From positions 62,001 through 126,000 of the forward strand of contig NZ_VSIY01000006.1 of the NCBI RefSeq assembly GCF_008086115.1: a stretch of DNA of 64,000 nucleotides, written 5' to 3'. The stretch is from Maritimibacter fusiformis. GTDB taxonomy: Bacteria > Pseudomonadota > Alphaproteobacteria > Rhodobacterales > Rhodobacteraceae. Position numbers and translations under genes: made by a program. Shown piece by piece: positions 44,826 to 56,531 of the stretch. The notes under the pieces are model-generated. The model was not told the origin of the DNA and searched no databases. It saw only the letters and a list, made by a program, of their open reading frames with translations. Numbering within the stretch: position 1 is the first letter of the stretch; every line of letters starts with the position of its first letter.

Positions 44826-46733
44826 ATGAACGGAAAAACCATGTCGCAGTCGCGCAAGAAAAAAGAAGACCAGTCAGGCAAGGTTCTTCCGATCCATCCC
44901 CGGCCTGAAAAGAGTGCCGAAAACAAATCGCCCGACCCCAAGTCGCCCGAGATCGACCCGTCCATGGAACCGATCTCGCCGGAGTTGAGCCTGCGCTGCG
45001 ACCGGGTTCGCCCCGACAATTACAGCACCCAAAGCCTCGATCACGCCACCAAGGCACATCTGGCCCGCTTCACGATGGGGGTGACGCCGTTCGGATTGTC
45101 GTCGAGCTTTTTCAACTGGTGGGTGCATCTGGCCGGCTCGCCCGCAAAGCAGGTGCAACTGGCCGAGAAAGCCGCGCGAAAGGCGACACGGCTTGCGGTT
45201 GCCGCCGGACAGCAGGCAGGCCAGACCCAGGTGGACCCCTGCATCCTGCCCTTGCCGCATGACAAGCGGTTCGATGCCCCCGAATGGCAGCAATGGCCGT
45301 TCAACCTGATCTACCAGAATTTCCTCTTGACCCAGCAATGGTGGTACAACGCCACCAACGACATCGACGGCATGTCGCGCAACGAAGAGCGCGTGGTGTC
45401 CTTTGCCGCGCGCCAGGTGCTCGACATGCTGTCGCCCTCCAACACGCTCTGGACCAACCCCGAGGTGATTGCCCAGACCACCCGTGAAGGCGGCGCCAAC
45501 CTGGTCCGCGGCATGCAGAACCTGATCGAGGATTGGCAGCGGTCGAGCGCGGGCAAGCCCCCGGTCGGGGCCGAGGATTACCTGCCGGGGCGCGACGTCG
45601 CCGTGACGCCGGGCAAGGTCGTGTTCCGGACGCACCTGTTCGAACTGATCCAGTATGCGCCCGAGACCGAGACCGTCGCCTCCGAGCCGCTGCTGATCGT
45701 GCCGGCCTGGATCATGAAATACTATATCCTCGACCTGTCGCCGCACAATTCGCTGGTGCGCTACCTGGTCGAACAGGGCTTTACCGTGTTCATGATCTCG
45801 TGGCGCAACCCCGATGCCGGGGATCGCGACCTGGGGATGCAGGACTATATCGACGCGGTCAGCGATGCGCTGGACGCGGTTGGCGGGATCGTTCCCGACA
45901 CGAAGGTTCACGGTGTGGGCTATTGCCTCGGCGGCACGCTGATGTCGGCCAAGGCGGCGCAGATGGCGCGCGATCACGACGACCGGCTGAAATCCATGAC
46001 CCTGCTGGCCACCCAGGTCGATTTCAAGGACCCCGGCGAATTGCAGCTTTTCACCACCGAAAGCCAGGTGTCGTTCCTTGAGCACATGATGTGGGATCAG
46101 GGCTATCTGGACACCAAGCAGATCGCCGGGGCGTTTCAACTGCTGCGCTCGACCGACCTGATCTGGTCGCGCAATGTCCGCGAATACCTCATGGGCGAGC
46201 GGCAGGAGATGTTCGACCTGATGGCCTGGAACGCCGATGCGACCCGGATGCCCTACAAGATGCACAGCGAATACCTGCGCAATCTCTACCTCGAAAACCA
46301 GCTGTCGCAGGGCCAGTTCGAGGTGGACGGCAAGCCGGTCGCGATCACGGATATTTCCGTGCCGGTGTTCTGCGTCTCGACCACCGGCGACCATGTGGCG
46401 CCGTGGCAATCGGTCTACAAGCTGCACATCCTGTCGGACACCGAAATCACCTTCGTGCTGACATCGGGCGGGCACAACGCCGGGATCGTCAGCGAGCCCG
46501 GCCATGCCGGGCGCACCTACCAGATGACGGTGACGCCCAACGCGGCCAACTACGTGCCGCCCGAGGACTGGCGCACCCGGACGCCGGTGAACGATGGGTC
46601 GTGGTGGCCGGAATTCGTGACCTGGCTGCGCGCGCAGTCCAGCGGCACTGGCGCGCCGCCGGTGATGGGCGGCGCTGACAGCGGGGCAGGCGCGCTGCAA
46701 GATGCGCCCGGCACTTACGTCTTCCAACGCTGA
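44826..46733 (+). CDS. phaC: Poly(3-hydroxyalkanoate) synthase, class I-like
   Basis: This 635-residue protein has the PhaC N-terminal region and an alpha/beta-hydrolase catalytic domain. The lipase-like box GYCLGG carries the nucleophile C367, with D522 (TTGDHVAPW) and H550 (SGGHNAG). The D-H spacing of 28 matches the Cupriavidus enzyme. It polymerises 3-hydroxyacyl-CoA into storage polyester at granule surfaces. The first ~50 residues are a Lys/Ser/Pro-rich extension. ATG 44826 has AGGA upstream; ATG 44841 and GTG 44805 are alternatives. A phasin is encoded nearby, but phaA/phaB are not. Confidence 0.87.
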   Translation: MNGKTMSQSRKKKEDQSGKVLPIHPRPEKSAENKSPDPKSPEIDPSMEPISPELSLRCDRVRPDNYSTQSLDHATKAHLARFTMGVTPFGLSSSFFNWWVHLAGSPAKQVQLAEKAARKATRLAVAAGQQAGQTQVDPCILPLPHDKRFDAPEWQQWPFNLIYQNFLLTQQWWYNATNDIDGMSRNEERVVSFAARQVLDMLSPSNTLWTNPEVIAQTTREGGANLVRGMQNLIEDWQRSSAGKPPVGAEDYLPGRDVAVTPGKVVFRTHLFELIQYAPETETVASEPLLIVPAWIMKYYILDLSPHNSLVRYLVEQGFTVFMISWRNPDAGDRDLGMQDYIDAVSDALDAVGGIVPDTKVHGVGYCLGGTLMSAKAAQMARDHDDRLKSMTLLATQVDFKDPGELQLFTTESQVSFLEHMMWDQGYLDTKQIAGAFQLLRSTDLIWSRNVREYLMGERQEMFDLMAWNADATRMPYKMHSEYLRNLYLENQLSQGQFEVDGKPVAITDISVPVFCVSTTGDHVAPWQSVYKLHILSDTEITFVLTSGGHNAGIVSEPGHAGRTYQMTVTPNAANYVPPEDWRTRTPVNDGSWWPEFVTWLRAQSSGTGAPPVMGGADSGAGALQDAPGTYVFQR

Positions 46734-46760
46734 CCGGCCCCCAGGACACGAAAGATCACC

Positions 46761-47726
46761 ATGACTGAATTCGCGACCGCACACACGCCGGCAGGCTTTC
46801 GGCTGGACCGGCTGGAACGGCTCGAACTCCTGGCGCGCGAGGTCGGCCCGGTTCGGGTTGCCGTGGTCTGCCCGGTGGACGCCCCCAGCCTCAACGGTGC
46901 GCTGGAGAGCCAGAAAAGGGGCCTGATCGAGGCTGTTCTGGTCGGCCCGGAGGCACAGATCAGGCAGGCCGCCGAGGAGGCCGGCGCCGATCTGGGCACG
47001 ACCCGGATCGTTGCGGCCGCAACCCCCGAAGAGGCCGCCCGCGTCTCGGTCAATCTGGCCGCGATCGCCGAGGTCGATGGACTGAAGAAAGGCGCCTTGA
47101 AAACCAATGTGCTGATGCGGGCGGTGATCGCGGAAAAGGCGATGCGCACCGAGCGCAGGATGAGCCATGTCTTCGTGATCGACGTGTCCAGCTATGCGCG
47201 GCTGCTGTTCGTGTCGGATGCCGCGATCAACATCCGGCCGGACCTGATGACGCTGCGCGATATCACTTCCAACGCCATCGACCTCGCCCATGCGCTGGGG
47301 ATCGAGCGCCCGAAGGTCGCACTTCTGTCGGCCTCCGAGAACATCAACGAAGAGATCGAGTCGACCGTCTACGCCGCCGCGATCAGCAAGATGGCGGACC
47401 GTGGCACCATAACGGGGGCCGATGTCGATGGCCCCTTGGCGATGGACCTCGCGATCTCGCCACGGGCGGCGGCGATCAAGGGGATCGTGTCCAAGGTCGC
47501 GGGCCAGGCCGATATCCTGATCGTGCCGGACCTGGTCTCGGGCAACATATTGGTCAAGGATCTTGACCACCTGGCCCATGCCGAAACGGCGGGCATCGTT
47601 ATGGGGGCGGCGGTCCCGATCGCGCTGACCAGCCGGGCCGACACGGTGGCACAGCGCTGCGCCTCTGCCGCCTTGGTCGGACTTGTCGTGGCCGCCAAGC
47701 GGGCCGGGAGCGCGGTCGATGTCTGA
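46761..47726 (+). CDS. Phosphate acetyl/butyryltransferase family protein
   Basis: This 321-residue enzyme of the PTA_PTB family exchanges an acyl group between CoA and phosphate. Family features include GLKKGALKTNVLMRAVI (~108-124), ALLSASENINEEIESTVYA-like (~191-208), ADILIVPDLVSGNILVKDL (~251-269) and the C-terminal GAAVPIALTSRADT. It has no N-terminal MaoC domain. With the acetate kinase that overlaps its 3' end by 8 bp it forms the acyl-CoA to ATP pathway. Acetyl versus butyryl preference cannot be read from sequence. Confidence 0.85.
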   Translation: MTEFATAHTPAGFRLDRLERLELLAREVGPVRVAVVCPVDAPSLNGALESQKRGLIEAVLVGPEAQIRQAAEEAGADLGTTRIVAAATPEEAARVSVNLAAIAEVDGLKKGALKTNVLMRAVIAEKAMRTERRMSHVFVIDVSSYARLLFVSDAAINIRPDLMTLRDITSNAIDLAHALGIERPKVALLSASENINEEIESTVYAAAISKMADRGTITGADVDGPLAMDLAISPRAAAIKGIVSKVAGQADILIVPDLVSGNILVKDLDHLAHAETAGIVMGAAVPIALTSRADTVAQRCASAALVGLVVAAKRAGSAVDV

Positions 47727-48948
47727 AACCCTGCTGGTGACCTTCAACGCCGGGTCGTCGAGCCTGCGCTGCGGCGTCTTTCGCCTGGCCGACGATGGTC
47801 CGCATCCGATCAGGAGCTTTCACATTCGCGGGCTGCCGGACGGCATGGCTCTGACCGAGCGCGATCCCGCCACCGGCACGCAGCACGAGACCGACCTGGG
47901 TGCGCCCGAAAGCGCCGACGATGCCCATCCCGAGGCATTGACGCATATGCTCGCGCGTCTGGATGACCTGTCCGGCATCGGCAGGATCGCCGCTTTTTCG
48001 CATCGCATCGTGCATGGCGGCGCGGATCACGCCGCGCCGGTGCTGGTCGATGACGGCGTGCTGGCGGGCCTCGAAAAACTGGAGCCGCTGGCCCCGAGCC
48101 ACCAGTCGCACAACCTGCGCCCGATCCGGCGGCTCAAGGAACACTTCCCGGATATTCCGCAGATCGCGTGTTTCGACACGGCGTTTCACCGCACGCAGCC
48201 GCGCCATGCGCAGATTTTCGGTCTGCCCCGCGCGTTGAGCGACGATGGCATCCTGCGCTACGGTTTTCACGGGTTGTCCTATGACTACATCGCGGGCGCG
48301 CTGCGCCGCTCCTATCCCGATCTGGCGGCCAAGCGGGTCATCGTGGCGCAACTGGGGCGGGGCGTCAGCATGTGCGCGATGAGGAACGGGCAAAGCATCG
48401 CCACCACGATGGGGCTGACCGCGCTCGATGGCGTGCCGATGGGCCAGCGCAGTGGCGCGCTCGACCCCGGCGTGGTGCTGCATCTGATCATGGATCGCGG
48501 CTACAGCCCGGAGGCGGTGCGCGATCTTCTCTATGAACGCTCCGGCCTGCTGGGCGTGTCGGGCATCAGCGGCGAGATGAACGACCTGCTGGCCAGCGAC
48601 CGCCCCGAGGCTGCCGAGGCGGTGGATTTCTTCGTCTACCGCTGCGGGCGCAGCTTCGGCTCGCTGGCGGCGGCCCTGGGCGGAGTTGACGCCGTGGTGC
48701 TGACCGGCGGCATGGGCGAACACATCCCCGCCCTGCGCGCGCGCCTGGTCGGTGAACTGGCGTGGCTTGGGGCGGAGCTGGACGAGGCGGCGAACCGGGC
48801 AGGCGGGCCTTGCCTGACAACGCCGTCAAGCCGGTTCCCGGTCCTGGTGCTCGCCACGGACGAAGAGCAGGTGCTGGCGCGAGCGGCGCAAAAGGTGCTG
48901 GCCGCAGGTGCCGCGCGTGACGGCCGTGATGAACGCCGCCGCAGGTGA
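47719..48948 (+). CDS. ackA: Acetate kinase
   Basis: This 409-residue ASKHA-fold kinase has the N-terminal FNAGSSSLR motif (9-17), the catalytic arginine region FSHRIVHGG, the transition-state histidine in GFHGLSYDYI, and the metal-binding glutamate in ATDEEQVLA. It makes ATP and acetate from acetyl phosphate. The usual LGNG(A/C)S loop reads LGRGVSM here, a notable substitution near the phosphate site. The start overlaps the phosphotransferase gene. Together they allow substrate-level ATP formation when respiration is limited. Confidence 0.88.
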   Translation: MSETLLVTFNAGSSSLRCGVFRLADDGPHPIRSFHIRGLPDGMALTERDPATGTQHETDLGAPESADDAHPEALTHMLARLDDLSGIGRIAAFSHRIVHGGADHAAPVLVDDGVLAGLEKLEPLAPSHQSHNLRPIRRLKEHFPDIPQIACFDTAFHRTQPRHAQIFGLPRALSDDGILRYGFHGLSYDYIAGALRRSYPDLAAKRVIVAQLGRGVSMCAMRNGQSIATTMGLTALDGVPMGQRSGALDPGVVLHLIMDRGYSPEAVRDLLYERSGLLGVSGISGEMNDLLASDRPEAAEAVDFFVYRCGRSFGSLAAALGGVDAVVLTGGMGEHIPALRARLVGELAWLGAELDEAANRAGGPCLTTPSSRFPVLVLATDEEQVLARAAQKVLAAGAARDGRDERRRR

Positions 48949-48955
48949 GTGTCGG

Positions 48956-49378
48956 TCAGGGCTTGTCGGGTGTCGCGGCCTTTTCCGGTTCGCCGTCGAT
49001 TTCGCCCTTCGCCACGCCCGCACCCTGCACGAGCGCACCGGCGCATCGCGCCATCATGTCGGCGTATTCCTTGGCGTCCTGGGCCAGTTGCTCCATCACG
49101 CCGGTCTGCCACTCCGAGATCTCCCGCATCACGCTTGCCGGGTCTGTCGGGGCGTCCGAGGCGATCCGGCTGCGGGCCTCGACCATCGAACGCGCGGCAT
49201 CATGCCGGCGCCGGAACCAGGCCGAGGTGAAGTTTTCAAGCTCCTTGAGGATCTGTTCCTGAGCCGTCCAGTAATCCTGTGCCCGGGGTGCGAAGAAAGC
49301 CGGGTTGAGGCTGAATTCCACCTGAGCGGCGTTCAGCGCGTCCTCATCGGCCGCGGTGGTGTTCTCACGGGATGCCAT
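48956..49378 (-). CDS. Phasin family protein
   Basis: This 140-residue, highly helical protein has amphipathic stretches (FFAPRAQDYWTAQEQILKELENFTSAWFRRRHDAARSMVEAR in pieces, then MREISEWQTGVMEQLAQDAKEYADMM) and a charged Pro-rich tail. Size and pattern fit granule-associated phasins, and the nearby PHA synthase supports this. It converges on ackA with a 7-bp gap and is divergent from the N-ATPase operon, sharing an upstream region with two FNR-like sites. Confidence 0.72.
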   Translation of the reverse strand: MASRENTTAADEDALNAAQVEFSLNPAFFAPRAQDYWTAQEQILKELENFTSAWFRRRHDAARSMVEARSRIASDAPTDPASVMREISEWQTGVMEQLAQDAKEYADMMARCAGALVQGAGVAKGEIDGEPEKAATPDKP

Positions 49379-49424
49379 CTTGCAGTCCTTTCCTGCGATG
49401 TTCGGGGAAGCTCACGAACCCTAG

Positions 49425-51480
<2,056 letters not shown>

Positions 51481-51484
<4 letters not shown>

Positions 51485-51768
51485 GCGATGAAGACGACAA
51501 ATCGGCCAAGGACATCGGCCAGCGCGCGCGGCGCATGAAGGCGGCGCGCGACAATCCGGGGCCAAGCCCGCTGCGCGGCATCGGCACCTTCGGCATGATC
51601 GGCTGGTCGATCGCGGTGCCGACCGTGGGCGGCGCGTTCCTCGGGATGTGGCTGGACCGCGTGGCGCCACAGGATTTCTCGTGGACCATCGCGCTCTTGC
51701 TTGGCGGGGTGGTGGTGGGCGCGGTCATCGCCTGGGGCTGGATCGGCAAGGAAGGAGACGGAAAATGA
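51481..51768 (+). CDS. atpQ: N-type ATPase accessory membrane protein AtpQ (AtpI/AtpZ-like)
   Basis: This 95-residue protein has two membrane segments (about 37-58 and 66-85) after a charged N-terminus. The conserved GTFGMIGWSIAVPTVGGAFLGMWLD resembles AtpI/AtpZ family proteins, thought to help c-ring assembly or Mg uptake. ATGA overlaps on both sides keep it in the coupled operon. It is specific to N-ATPase operons at this position. Confidence 0.82.
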
Positions 51769-52058
51769 TGGCAATTGACTGGACCATGCTGGGGCTTGGC
51801 GCGCTGGCCGGTGCGCTTGCAAGCGCGCTGTTCTTTGCCGGTCTGGCCTGGGGCATGCGACTGGCCCTGCGCGCGCGGCACCCGTTGCCGGTGCTGTTTC
51901 TAAGCGGCGTCATCCGCATCGGCGCCTTGCTGGCGGTCGGCTGGCTGGTGGCCGGGCAGGGGGCGGCAAGCCTCGCGGGCTTTGCGCTGGCCTTCCTCGT
52001 CGTGCGCTTCGGCATCATCGCCTTCGCGCGCCCCCGCTCGGCGCATGAGGCCGCGTGA
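51765..52058 (+). CDS. atpR: N-type ATPase accessory membrane protein AtpR
   Basis: This 97-residue hydrophobic protein has three predicted membrane segments (about 6-28, 40-62 and 66-85) separated by short basic loops (RLALRARH). By order it is AtpR, found only in N-ATPase operons; a role with the a/c interface or c-ring has been proposed for the family. AAGGAGACG precedes ATG 51765; the next codon, ATG 51768, is an alternative. Confidence 0.8.
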   Translation: MMAIDWTMLGLGALAGALASALFFAGLAWGMRLALRARHPLPVLFLSGVIRIGALLAVGWLVAGQGAASLAGFALAFLVVRFGIIAFARPRSAHEAA

Positions 52059-52759
52059 TGGAACTGACCCCCGACGACACCATCATCTTCACCCTCGGCG
52101 GCATCGCCATCAACGCCACGATCGTCAACACCTGGGTGATCATGGCGCTCCTGACCGGCGTATCGGTGCTGATCACCCGCAACCTGCGCCCGGATGTGCC
52201 GCCGAACCGCTGGCGCACCACGCTCGAGGTGATCGTGGGCCTGATCCAGAGCCAGATCGAGGAGATCTCGCAACGCCGCGACGGGCGGCTGCTCTATTTC
52301 ACCGGCACGCTGTTTCTGTTCATCGTGGTCTCGAACCTGCTGACGGTGGTGCCGGGTTTCGACTCCCCCACCGCCTCGCTTTCGACGACCGCGGCGCTGT
52401 CGCTGTCGGTGCTGGTGGCAGTGCCGATGTTCGGCATCGGCAGCCGGGGTGTGCGCGGCTACCTGCGCACATATCTGGAGCCCTCCGTCTTCATGCTGCC
52501 GTTCAACATCATCGGTGAGGTTTCGCGCGGCATCTCGCTCGCCATCCGGCTTTATGGCAACATCATGAGCGGCGCGGTGATCGCCGCGATCCTCTTGGGC
52601 GTCGCCCCCTTCTTCTTTCCGGTGGTGATGGACATGCTGGGCCTGCTGACCGGCGTCATCCAGGCCTACATCTTCGCCATTCTCGCCACCGTCTACATCT
52701 CGTCCGCCACGGCCCCGGCGCCACCGGACGATGCCAAAAACGCAAAGGAACAGACATGA
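52058..52759 (+). CDS. atpB: N-type ATPase, Fo a subunit
   Basis: This 233-residue membrane subunit has five to six helices. The essential stator arginine is R164 in LAIRLYGNIMSG, opposite the c-ring carboxylate. The usual ATVYIS C-terminal segment is present. It provides the two half-channels for H+ or Na+. ATG 52058 overlaps the atpR stop (TGATG); a GTG one codon upstream is also possible. Confidence 0.9.
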   Translation: MELTPDDTIIFTLGGIAINATIVNTWVIMALLTGVSVLITRNLRPDVPPNRWRTTLEVIVGLIQSQIEEISQRRDGRLLYFTGTLFLFIVVSNLLTVVPGFDSPTASLSTTAALSLSVLVAVPMFGIGSRGVRGYLRTYLEPSVFMLPFNIIGEVSRGISLAIRLYGNIMSGAVIAAILLGVAPFFFPVVMDMLGLLTGVIQAYIFAILATVYISSATAPAPPDDAKNAKEQT

Positions 52760-53046
52760 CCGACCTTGCCATCATCGCCGCAATCTCGATCCTCACGGCG
52801 GGCTTCACCGTTTCGTTCGGCGCATTGGGCCCGGCGCTTGGCGAGGGCCGGGCGGCCTCGAGCGCGCTCAACGCCATCGCGCAACAGCCGGATGCGGCAT
52901 CGACGCTGTCGCGCACCCTGTTCGTCAGCCTCGCGATGATCGAATCCACCGCGATCTACTGTTTCGTCGTCGCGATGATCCTGCTGTTCGCCAACCCGTT
53001 CTGGAATGCGGCGCTTGAAGCGGCAGCACCCGGCACGGGCGGCTAG
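52756..53046 (+). CDS. atpE: N-type ATPase, Fo c subunit with two-carboxylate ion site
   Basis: This 96-residue hairpin of two membrane helices forms the rotor ring. The second helix carries E63-S64-T65-A-I-Y68, which equals the Na+-coordinating E-S-T-x-x-Y signature of Ilyobacter tartaricus. The position of its helix-1 glutamine (Q32) is a glutamate here, E30 (ALGEGRAAS), giving two carboxylates 33 residues apart, as between Q32 and E65. The AQQP loop is normal. Whether the ring moves Na+ or H+ is therefore open. A longer C-terminal tail (AALEAAAPGTGG) extends past the membrane. Confidence 0.92.
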   Translation: MTDLAIIAAISILTAGFTVSFGALGPALGEGRAASSALNAIAQQPDAASTLSRTLFVSLAMIESTAIYCFVVAMILLFANPFWNAALEAAAPGTGG

Positions 53047-53048
53047 AG

Positions 53049-53825
53049 ATGTCGATCGACTGGATCACGGTCGGCGCCCAGATCGTCAACTTCCTGGTTC
53101 TGATCTGGCTGCTGAAGCGGTTTCTCTATCGCCCGATCCTTGACGGGATCGACGCGCGGGAAAAGGAGATTTCCGAACGGATGGCCGAGGCTGCGAAGAT
53201 CCGCGAGGCTGCCGAGACCGCCGAGGCCGAGCACAAGGCCCTGATCGCCAAGCTGCGCGCCGGGCAGGCCGGTGCGCTGGACGAGGCCCGCGCCGCCGCC
53301 GAGGCCGAGCGTGACGCGATCCTGGCCGAGACCCGCAAACGCCTGGCGCGGGAAGAGGCCGAGCGCGAGGCGCAACGCGCCGAGGAGGCGCGCAGGTTCA
53401 CTGCCGAATTGCACCGAAGCGGCGCCGAGGCGCTGCTGTCGCTTACCCGCAAGGCGCTGTCGGACCTTGCCGACGAAACGCTCGAAGAACGCATCGTCGC
53501 CCATACCGTGACACGGCTTCGCGAGGTTGCAGACGAATTGCGCGACGCCGCCGGCGACAGCCGCGAGGCCGTGGTGCTGACCCGCGCGCCGCTTTCGCCC
53601 GAAGCCACCGAGCGCCTGGTCAACGAGGCCGCCTCGGTCCTGCCGGGTTTCACGCTGCGCTTCGACACCGACCCGTCGCTCGGGCCCGGTCTGAACCTGC
53701 GGCTGGGCGGGGCGCAGGTCGGCTGGACGCTGGACAGCTATCTCGACGGGCTCGAGGCGGTGCTGGAGGACCGGGCCGGGCGGGCCGCGACACAGGTGAC
53801 GCAGGGGTCGACCGATGCCGCATGA
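53049..53825 (+). CDS. atpF: N-type ATPase, Fo b subunit
   Basis: This 258-residue subunit has one N-terminal membrane helix (about 6-26), then a long charged coiled coil (about 35-145, rich in Ala/Glu/Arg) and a C-terminal globular part (150-258). It is about 100 residues longer than the E. coli b subunit. Since no delta gene exists in the operon, this extra domain probably takes over delta's role at the top of the stator; part of it ([29 protein letters not shown]) looks delta-like. It overlaps atpA by 11 bp. Confidence 0.87.
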   Translation: MSIDWITVGAQIVNFLVLIWLLKRFLYRPILDGIDAREKEISERMAEAAKIREAAETAEAEHKALIAKLRAGQAGALDEARAAAEAERDAILAETRKRLAREEAEREAQRAEEARRFTAELHRSGAEALLSLTRKALSDLADETLEERIVAHTVTRLREVADELRDAAGDSREAVVLTRAPLSPEATERLVNEAASVLPGFTLRFDTDPSLGPGLNLRLGGAQVGWTLDSYLDGLEAVLEDRAGRAATQVTQGSTDAA

Positions 53826-55344
53826 CGCCGGACCGGTCCTGACCACGCGCGATCTGGTGCAGGCGCTGCTGGACAGCCCGCCGCCCGCCCCGCGGGTCAG
53901 CGAGATCGGCCGCGTGGCCGAGGTGGGCGACGGCATCGCCATCGTCACCGGCCTCGCGCGGGCGCTGTCGGACGAGCTGCTCGAGTTCGCCTCGGGCGTG
54001 CGCGGGATCGTGTTCGACCTGGAGCCGGGCCGGCTTGGCGTCGTGCTGCTTGGCCCGTCGGATGACCTGCGCCTGGGCGAGGATGTGCGGCGGACCGGCG
54101 AGGTCGTCAGCGTCCCGGTCGGCCCGGCGCTTCTGGGCCGGGTCGTGAATGCCCTGGGCCAGCCGCGCGACGAGCACGGGCCGGTCGATGCGGCCATCCT
54201 GCACCCGATCGAGATCGAGGCGCCGGATATCCTGCACCGCTCCGCCGTCATGCGCCCGCTTGCGACAGGCTTGAAGGCGATCGATGCCGCTGTCCCGGTG
54301 GGGATGGGGCAGCGCGAGTTGATCGTCGGCGACCGCCAGACCGGCAAGACCTCGATCGCGGTCGACACGATCCTCAACCAGCAGGGCACCGGCGTCATCT
54401 GCATCTATTGCGCCATCGGCCAGCGCGGCGACGCGGTGGCCAGCGTGATCGGTGCGCTTCGCGATGGCGCGATGATGGACAATTCCATCGTCATTGCCGC
54501 CGGTGACGAAGACGCGCCGGGGCTGGTCTACATCGCGCCCTATGCCGCCATGTCGATGGCCGAGTATTTCGCCGCCAAGGGCCGCGACGTGCTGGTGGTG
54601 ATGGACGATCTGACCCGTCACGCCCATGCCTACCGCGAATTGTCGTTGCTCCTGCGCCGCCCGCCGGGACGCGAGGCGTTTCCGGGCGACATCTTCTATG
54701 TCCATGCGCGGCTGTTGGAGCGCGCCGGCCAGTTCACCGGCGGGCGCGGCTCGATCACCGTGCTGCCGGTGGTCGAGACGCAGGCCGAGAACCTGTCCGC
54801 CTATATCCCGACCAACCTGATCTCGATCACCGACGGCCAGATCTACCTGTCGCCCGGCCTCGTGCGCAAAAACCAGTTCCCCGCTGTCGATCTGGGCGTG
54901 TCGGTCAGCCGCGTCGGCGGCAAGGCACAGGCGCGCGCGTTCCGCGAAGTGGCGGGCAACCTCAGGGTGACGCTGTCGCAGTTCGAGGAGCTTGAGGGGT
55001 TCGCCCGGTTCGGCACGAGGCTGGATCAGGCCACGCGGGCCCGTCTGGCGCGCGGTGCCGCCGTGCGTGCGGCGCTGCGCCAGCCCGAGCGTGATCCGAT
55101 GCCAGCCACCGAACAGCTTGCGGTGCTGCTGGCCGCGATGGAGGGGTTGCTCGATGATCTGGACGAAAAGCAGGTCGCGCCGGCGATGAACGTGATCCGC
55201 GCGGCGATCCGGGCCGATGATTGCGGTCTGGCGGCACTCCTTGCCGAAGACGGCAAGCTGACCGATGAGACGCGTGTGCGGGTCGTGGATCTGGCCCGAC
55301 AGGCGATGGCGACGAGGGCAGGGGCCGATGGCGCAAACGCTTGA
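53815..55344 (+). CDS. atpA: N-type ATPase, F1 alpha subunit
   Basis: This 509-residue regulatory nucleotide-binding subunit has Walker A GDRQTGKT (172-179), Walker B-like [11 protein letters not shown], and the arginine-finger region [10 protein letters not shown]. The short N-terminus fits the altered b subunit and missing delta. It pairs with beta to form the hexamer. The gene overlaps atpF by 11 bp and atpG by 17 bp. Confidence 0.9.
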   Translation: MPHDAGPVLTTRDLVQALLDSPPPAPRVSEIGRVAEVGDGIAIVTGLARALSDELLEFASGVRGIVFDLEPGRLGVVLLGPSDDLRLGEDVRRTGEVVSVPVGPALLGRVVNALGQPRDEHGPVDAAILHPIEIEAPDILHRSAVMRPLATGLKAIDAAVPVGMGQRELIVGDRQTGKTSIAVDTILNQQGTGVICIYCAIGQRGDAVASVIGALRDGAMMDNSIVIAAGDEDAPGLVYIAPYAAMSMAEYFAAKGRDVLVVMDDLTRHAHAYRELSLLLRRPPGREAFPGDIFYVHARLLERAGQFTGGRGSITVLPVVETQAENLSAYIPTNLISITDGQIYLSPGLVRKNQFPAVDLGVSVSRVGGKAQARAFREVAGNLRVTLSQFEELEGFARFGTRLDQATRARLARGAAVRAALRQPERDPMPATEQLAVLLAAMEGLLDDLDEKQVAPAMNVIRAAIRADDCGLAALLAEDGKLTDETRVRVVDLARQAMATRAGADGANA

Positions 55345-56260
55345 ACTTCTGACGCACCGCACCGAGACGATGCGCAGCATTCGCGGCATCGTGCGCACGA
55401 TGAAGACCATGTCGGCGATCAACGCCCGCCCCTATGAACAGGCCGCCCACGCGATCGAGGCCTATCGCGAAACGGTGCTCGACGGGTTCCACGCGTTCCT
55501 GCACCGCAACGGCCCGCTGCCGGATGAGCCGGACCAGGGCGCGGTGCCGGTGATCATCGCCTTCGGCTCCGACCACGGGTTGTGCGGCAACTACAACGAG
55601 GTTCTGGCCGAAGAGGTCGCGCTCGGGATGGATGATCCGCAGGCCACGCGGGTGATCTGCGTCGGCGCGCAGATGGAAGACGCCCTGATCGGGCAGGGCA
55701 TCCCGCCCGAGGAAACATTGCTGCCGCCCGCCACCGCGGACGGCCTGGCGCGGTTAGCCAGCAGCCTGATCACCCGGCTCGACGCCGTCCGCCGATCCAG
55801 TGCAACCGGCGCGATCACCGTGTCGCTGGTGTTCATGCAACGCACCGCTTACGGCCAGCAAACACCTGAAACCCGGCGCCTTTTACCGCTCGATCCGGTC
55901 CTGATCGGCGCGCTTGCCAAACGCCCCTGGACCTCACGCAGCCTGCCCCGGTTCAGCCTTCCGCCCGACCGGCTTCTGGCGGCGCTGATCCGCAGCTACC
56001 TGTTCGCCGACCTCTACCGCGCCGCCGCCGAGGCGCTGGTCACCGAGAATGCGGCACGGCTCGCGCGGATGAGCCAGGCCGAACAGTCGGTCGACGAACA
56101 ACTGGAGGCTCTGACCGCGGAAACACGATCCGTCCGCCAGAGCGAGATCACCACAGAACTCCTGGACGTGATCATCGGCTTCGAGGCGCTGAAGGACCGC
56201 GACCGACGAAAGAAACGCCGGGAACAGGGAGCCCCTGCCAGTGCGGAAAACATGGGGTAG
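55328..56260 (+). CDS. atpG: N-type ATPase, F1 gamma subunit
   Basis: This 310-residue central-stalk subunit has an N-terminal helix with [21 protein letters not shown] (about 10-30), a Rossmann-like middle domain ([16 protein letters not shown]) and the long C-terminal helix pair ending [14 protein letters not shown]. The motifs match gamma despite low overall similarity to housekeeping forms. It closes the nine-gene operon; the start lies 17 bp inside atpA. The C-terminus is extended with basic residues. Confidence 0.88.
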   Translation: MAQTLELLTHRTETMRSIRGIVRTMKTMSAINARPYEQAAHAIEAYRETVLDGFHAFLHRNGPLPDEPDQGAVPVIIAFGSDHGLCGNYNEVLAEEVALGMDDPQATRVICVGAQMEDALIGQGIPPEETLLPPATADGLARLASSLITRLDAVRRSSATGAITVSLVFMQRTAYGQQTPETRRLLPLDPVLIGALAKRPWTSRSLPRFSLPPDRLLAALIRSYLFADLYRAAAEALVTENAARLARMSQAEQSVDEQLEALTAETRSVRQSEITTELLDVIIGFEALKDRDRRKKRREQGAPASAENMG

Positions 56261-56391
56261 ACGGGACAGGGGGGCCAGGCGGATTGGCAGGCAAACGGAC
56301 GCAACGAGCCTGTTCGCGGGCGGCAGGCACGCGGCGCCCGGCGCGATCTCTTGCAGGATGTCGCGCAGTCATCTGACTTGCTGAGGATTTT

Positions 56392-56466
56392 TGGCTCCGG
56401 CGGTAGGGATCGAACCTACGACCAATTGATTAACAGTCAACTGCTCTACCGCTGAGCTACGCCGGA
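56392..56466 (-). tRNA. tRNA-Asn (GTT)
   Basis: This 75-nt tRNA on the minus strand has acceptor TCCGGCG paired with CGCCGGA, discriminator G and encoded CCA. The D-arm is GCTCAGCGGTAGAGC, the anticodon stem is TTGAC...TCAA-type with anticodon GTT, and the T-arm contains GGTTCGATCC. Confidence 0.96.
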
Positions 56467-56478
56467 ACACGCGAGGGC

Positions 56479-56507
56479 GATGTAGCAACAAGGCATGGGC
56501 GGCGCAA
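56479..56507 (-). promoter_or_regulatory. Promoter of tRNA-Asn
   Basis: On the minus strand TTGCGC (56507-56502) and TACATC (56484-56479) are 17 bp apart, and the tRNA begins 13 bp after the -10 element. Confidence 0.45.
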
Positions 56508-56531
56508 GGGGTTGGAGGCAGATTTTTCGCT

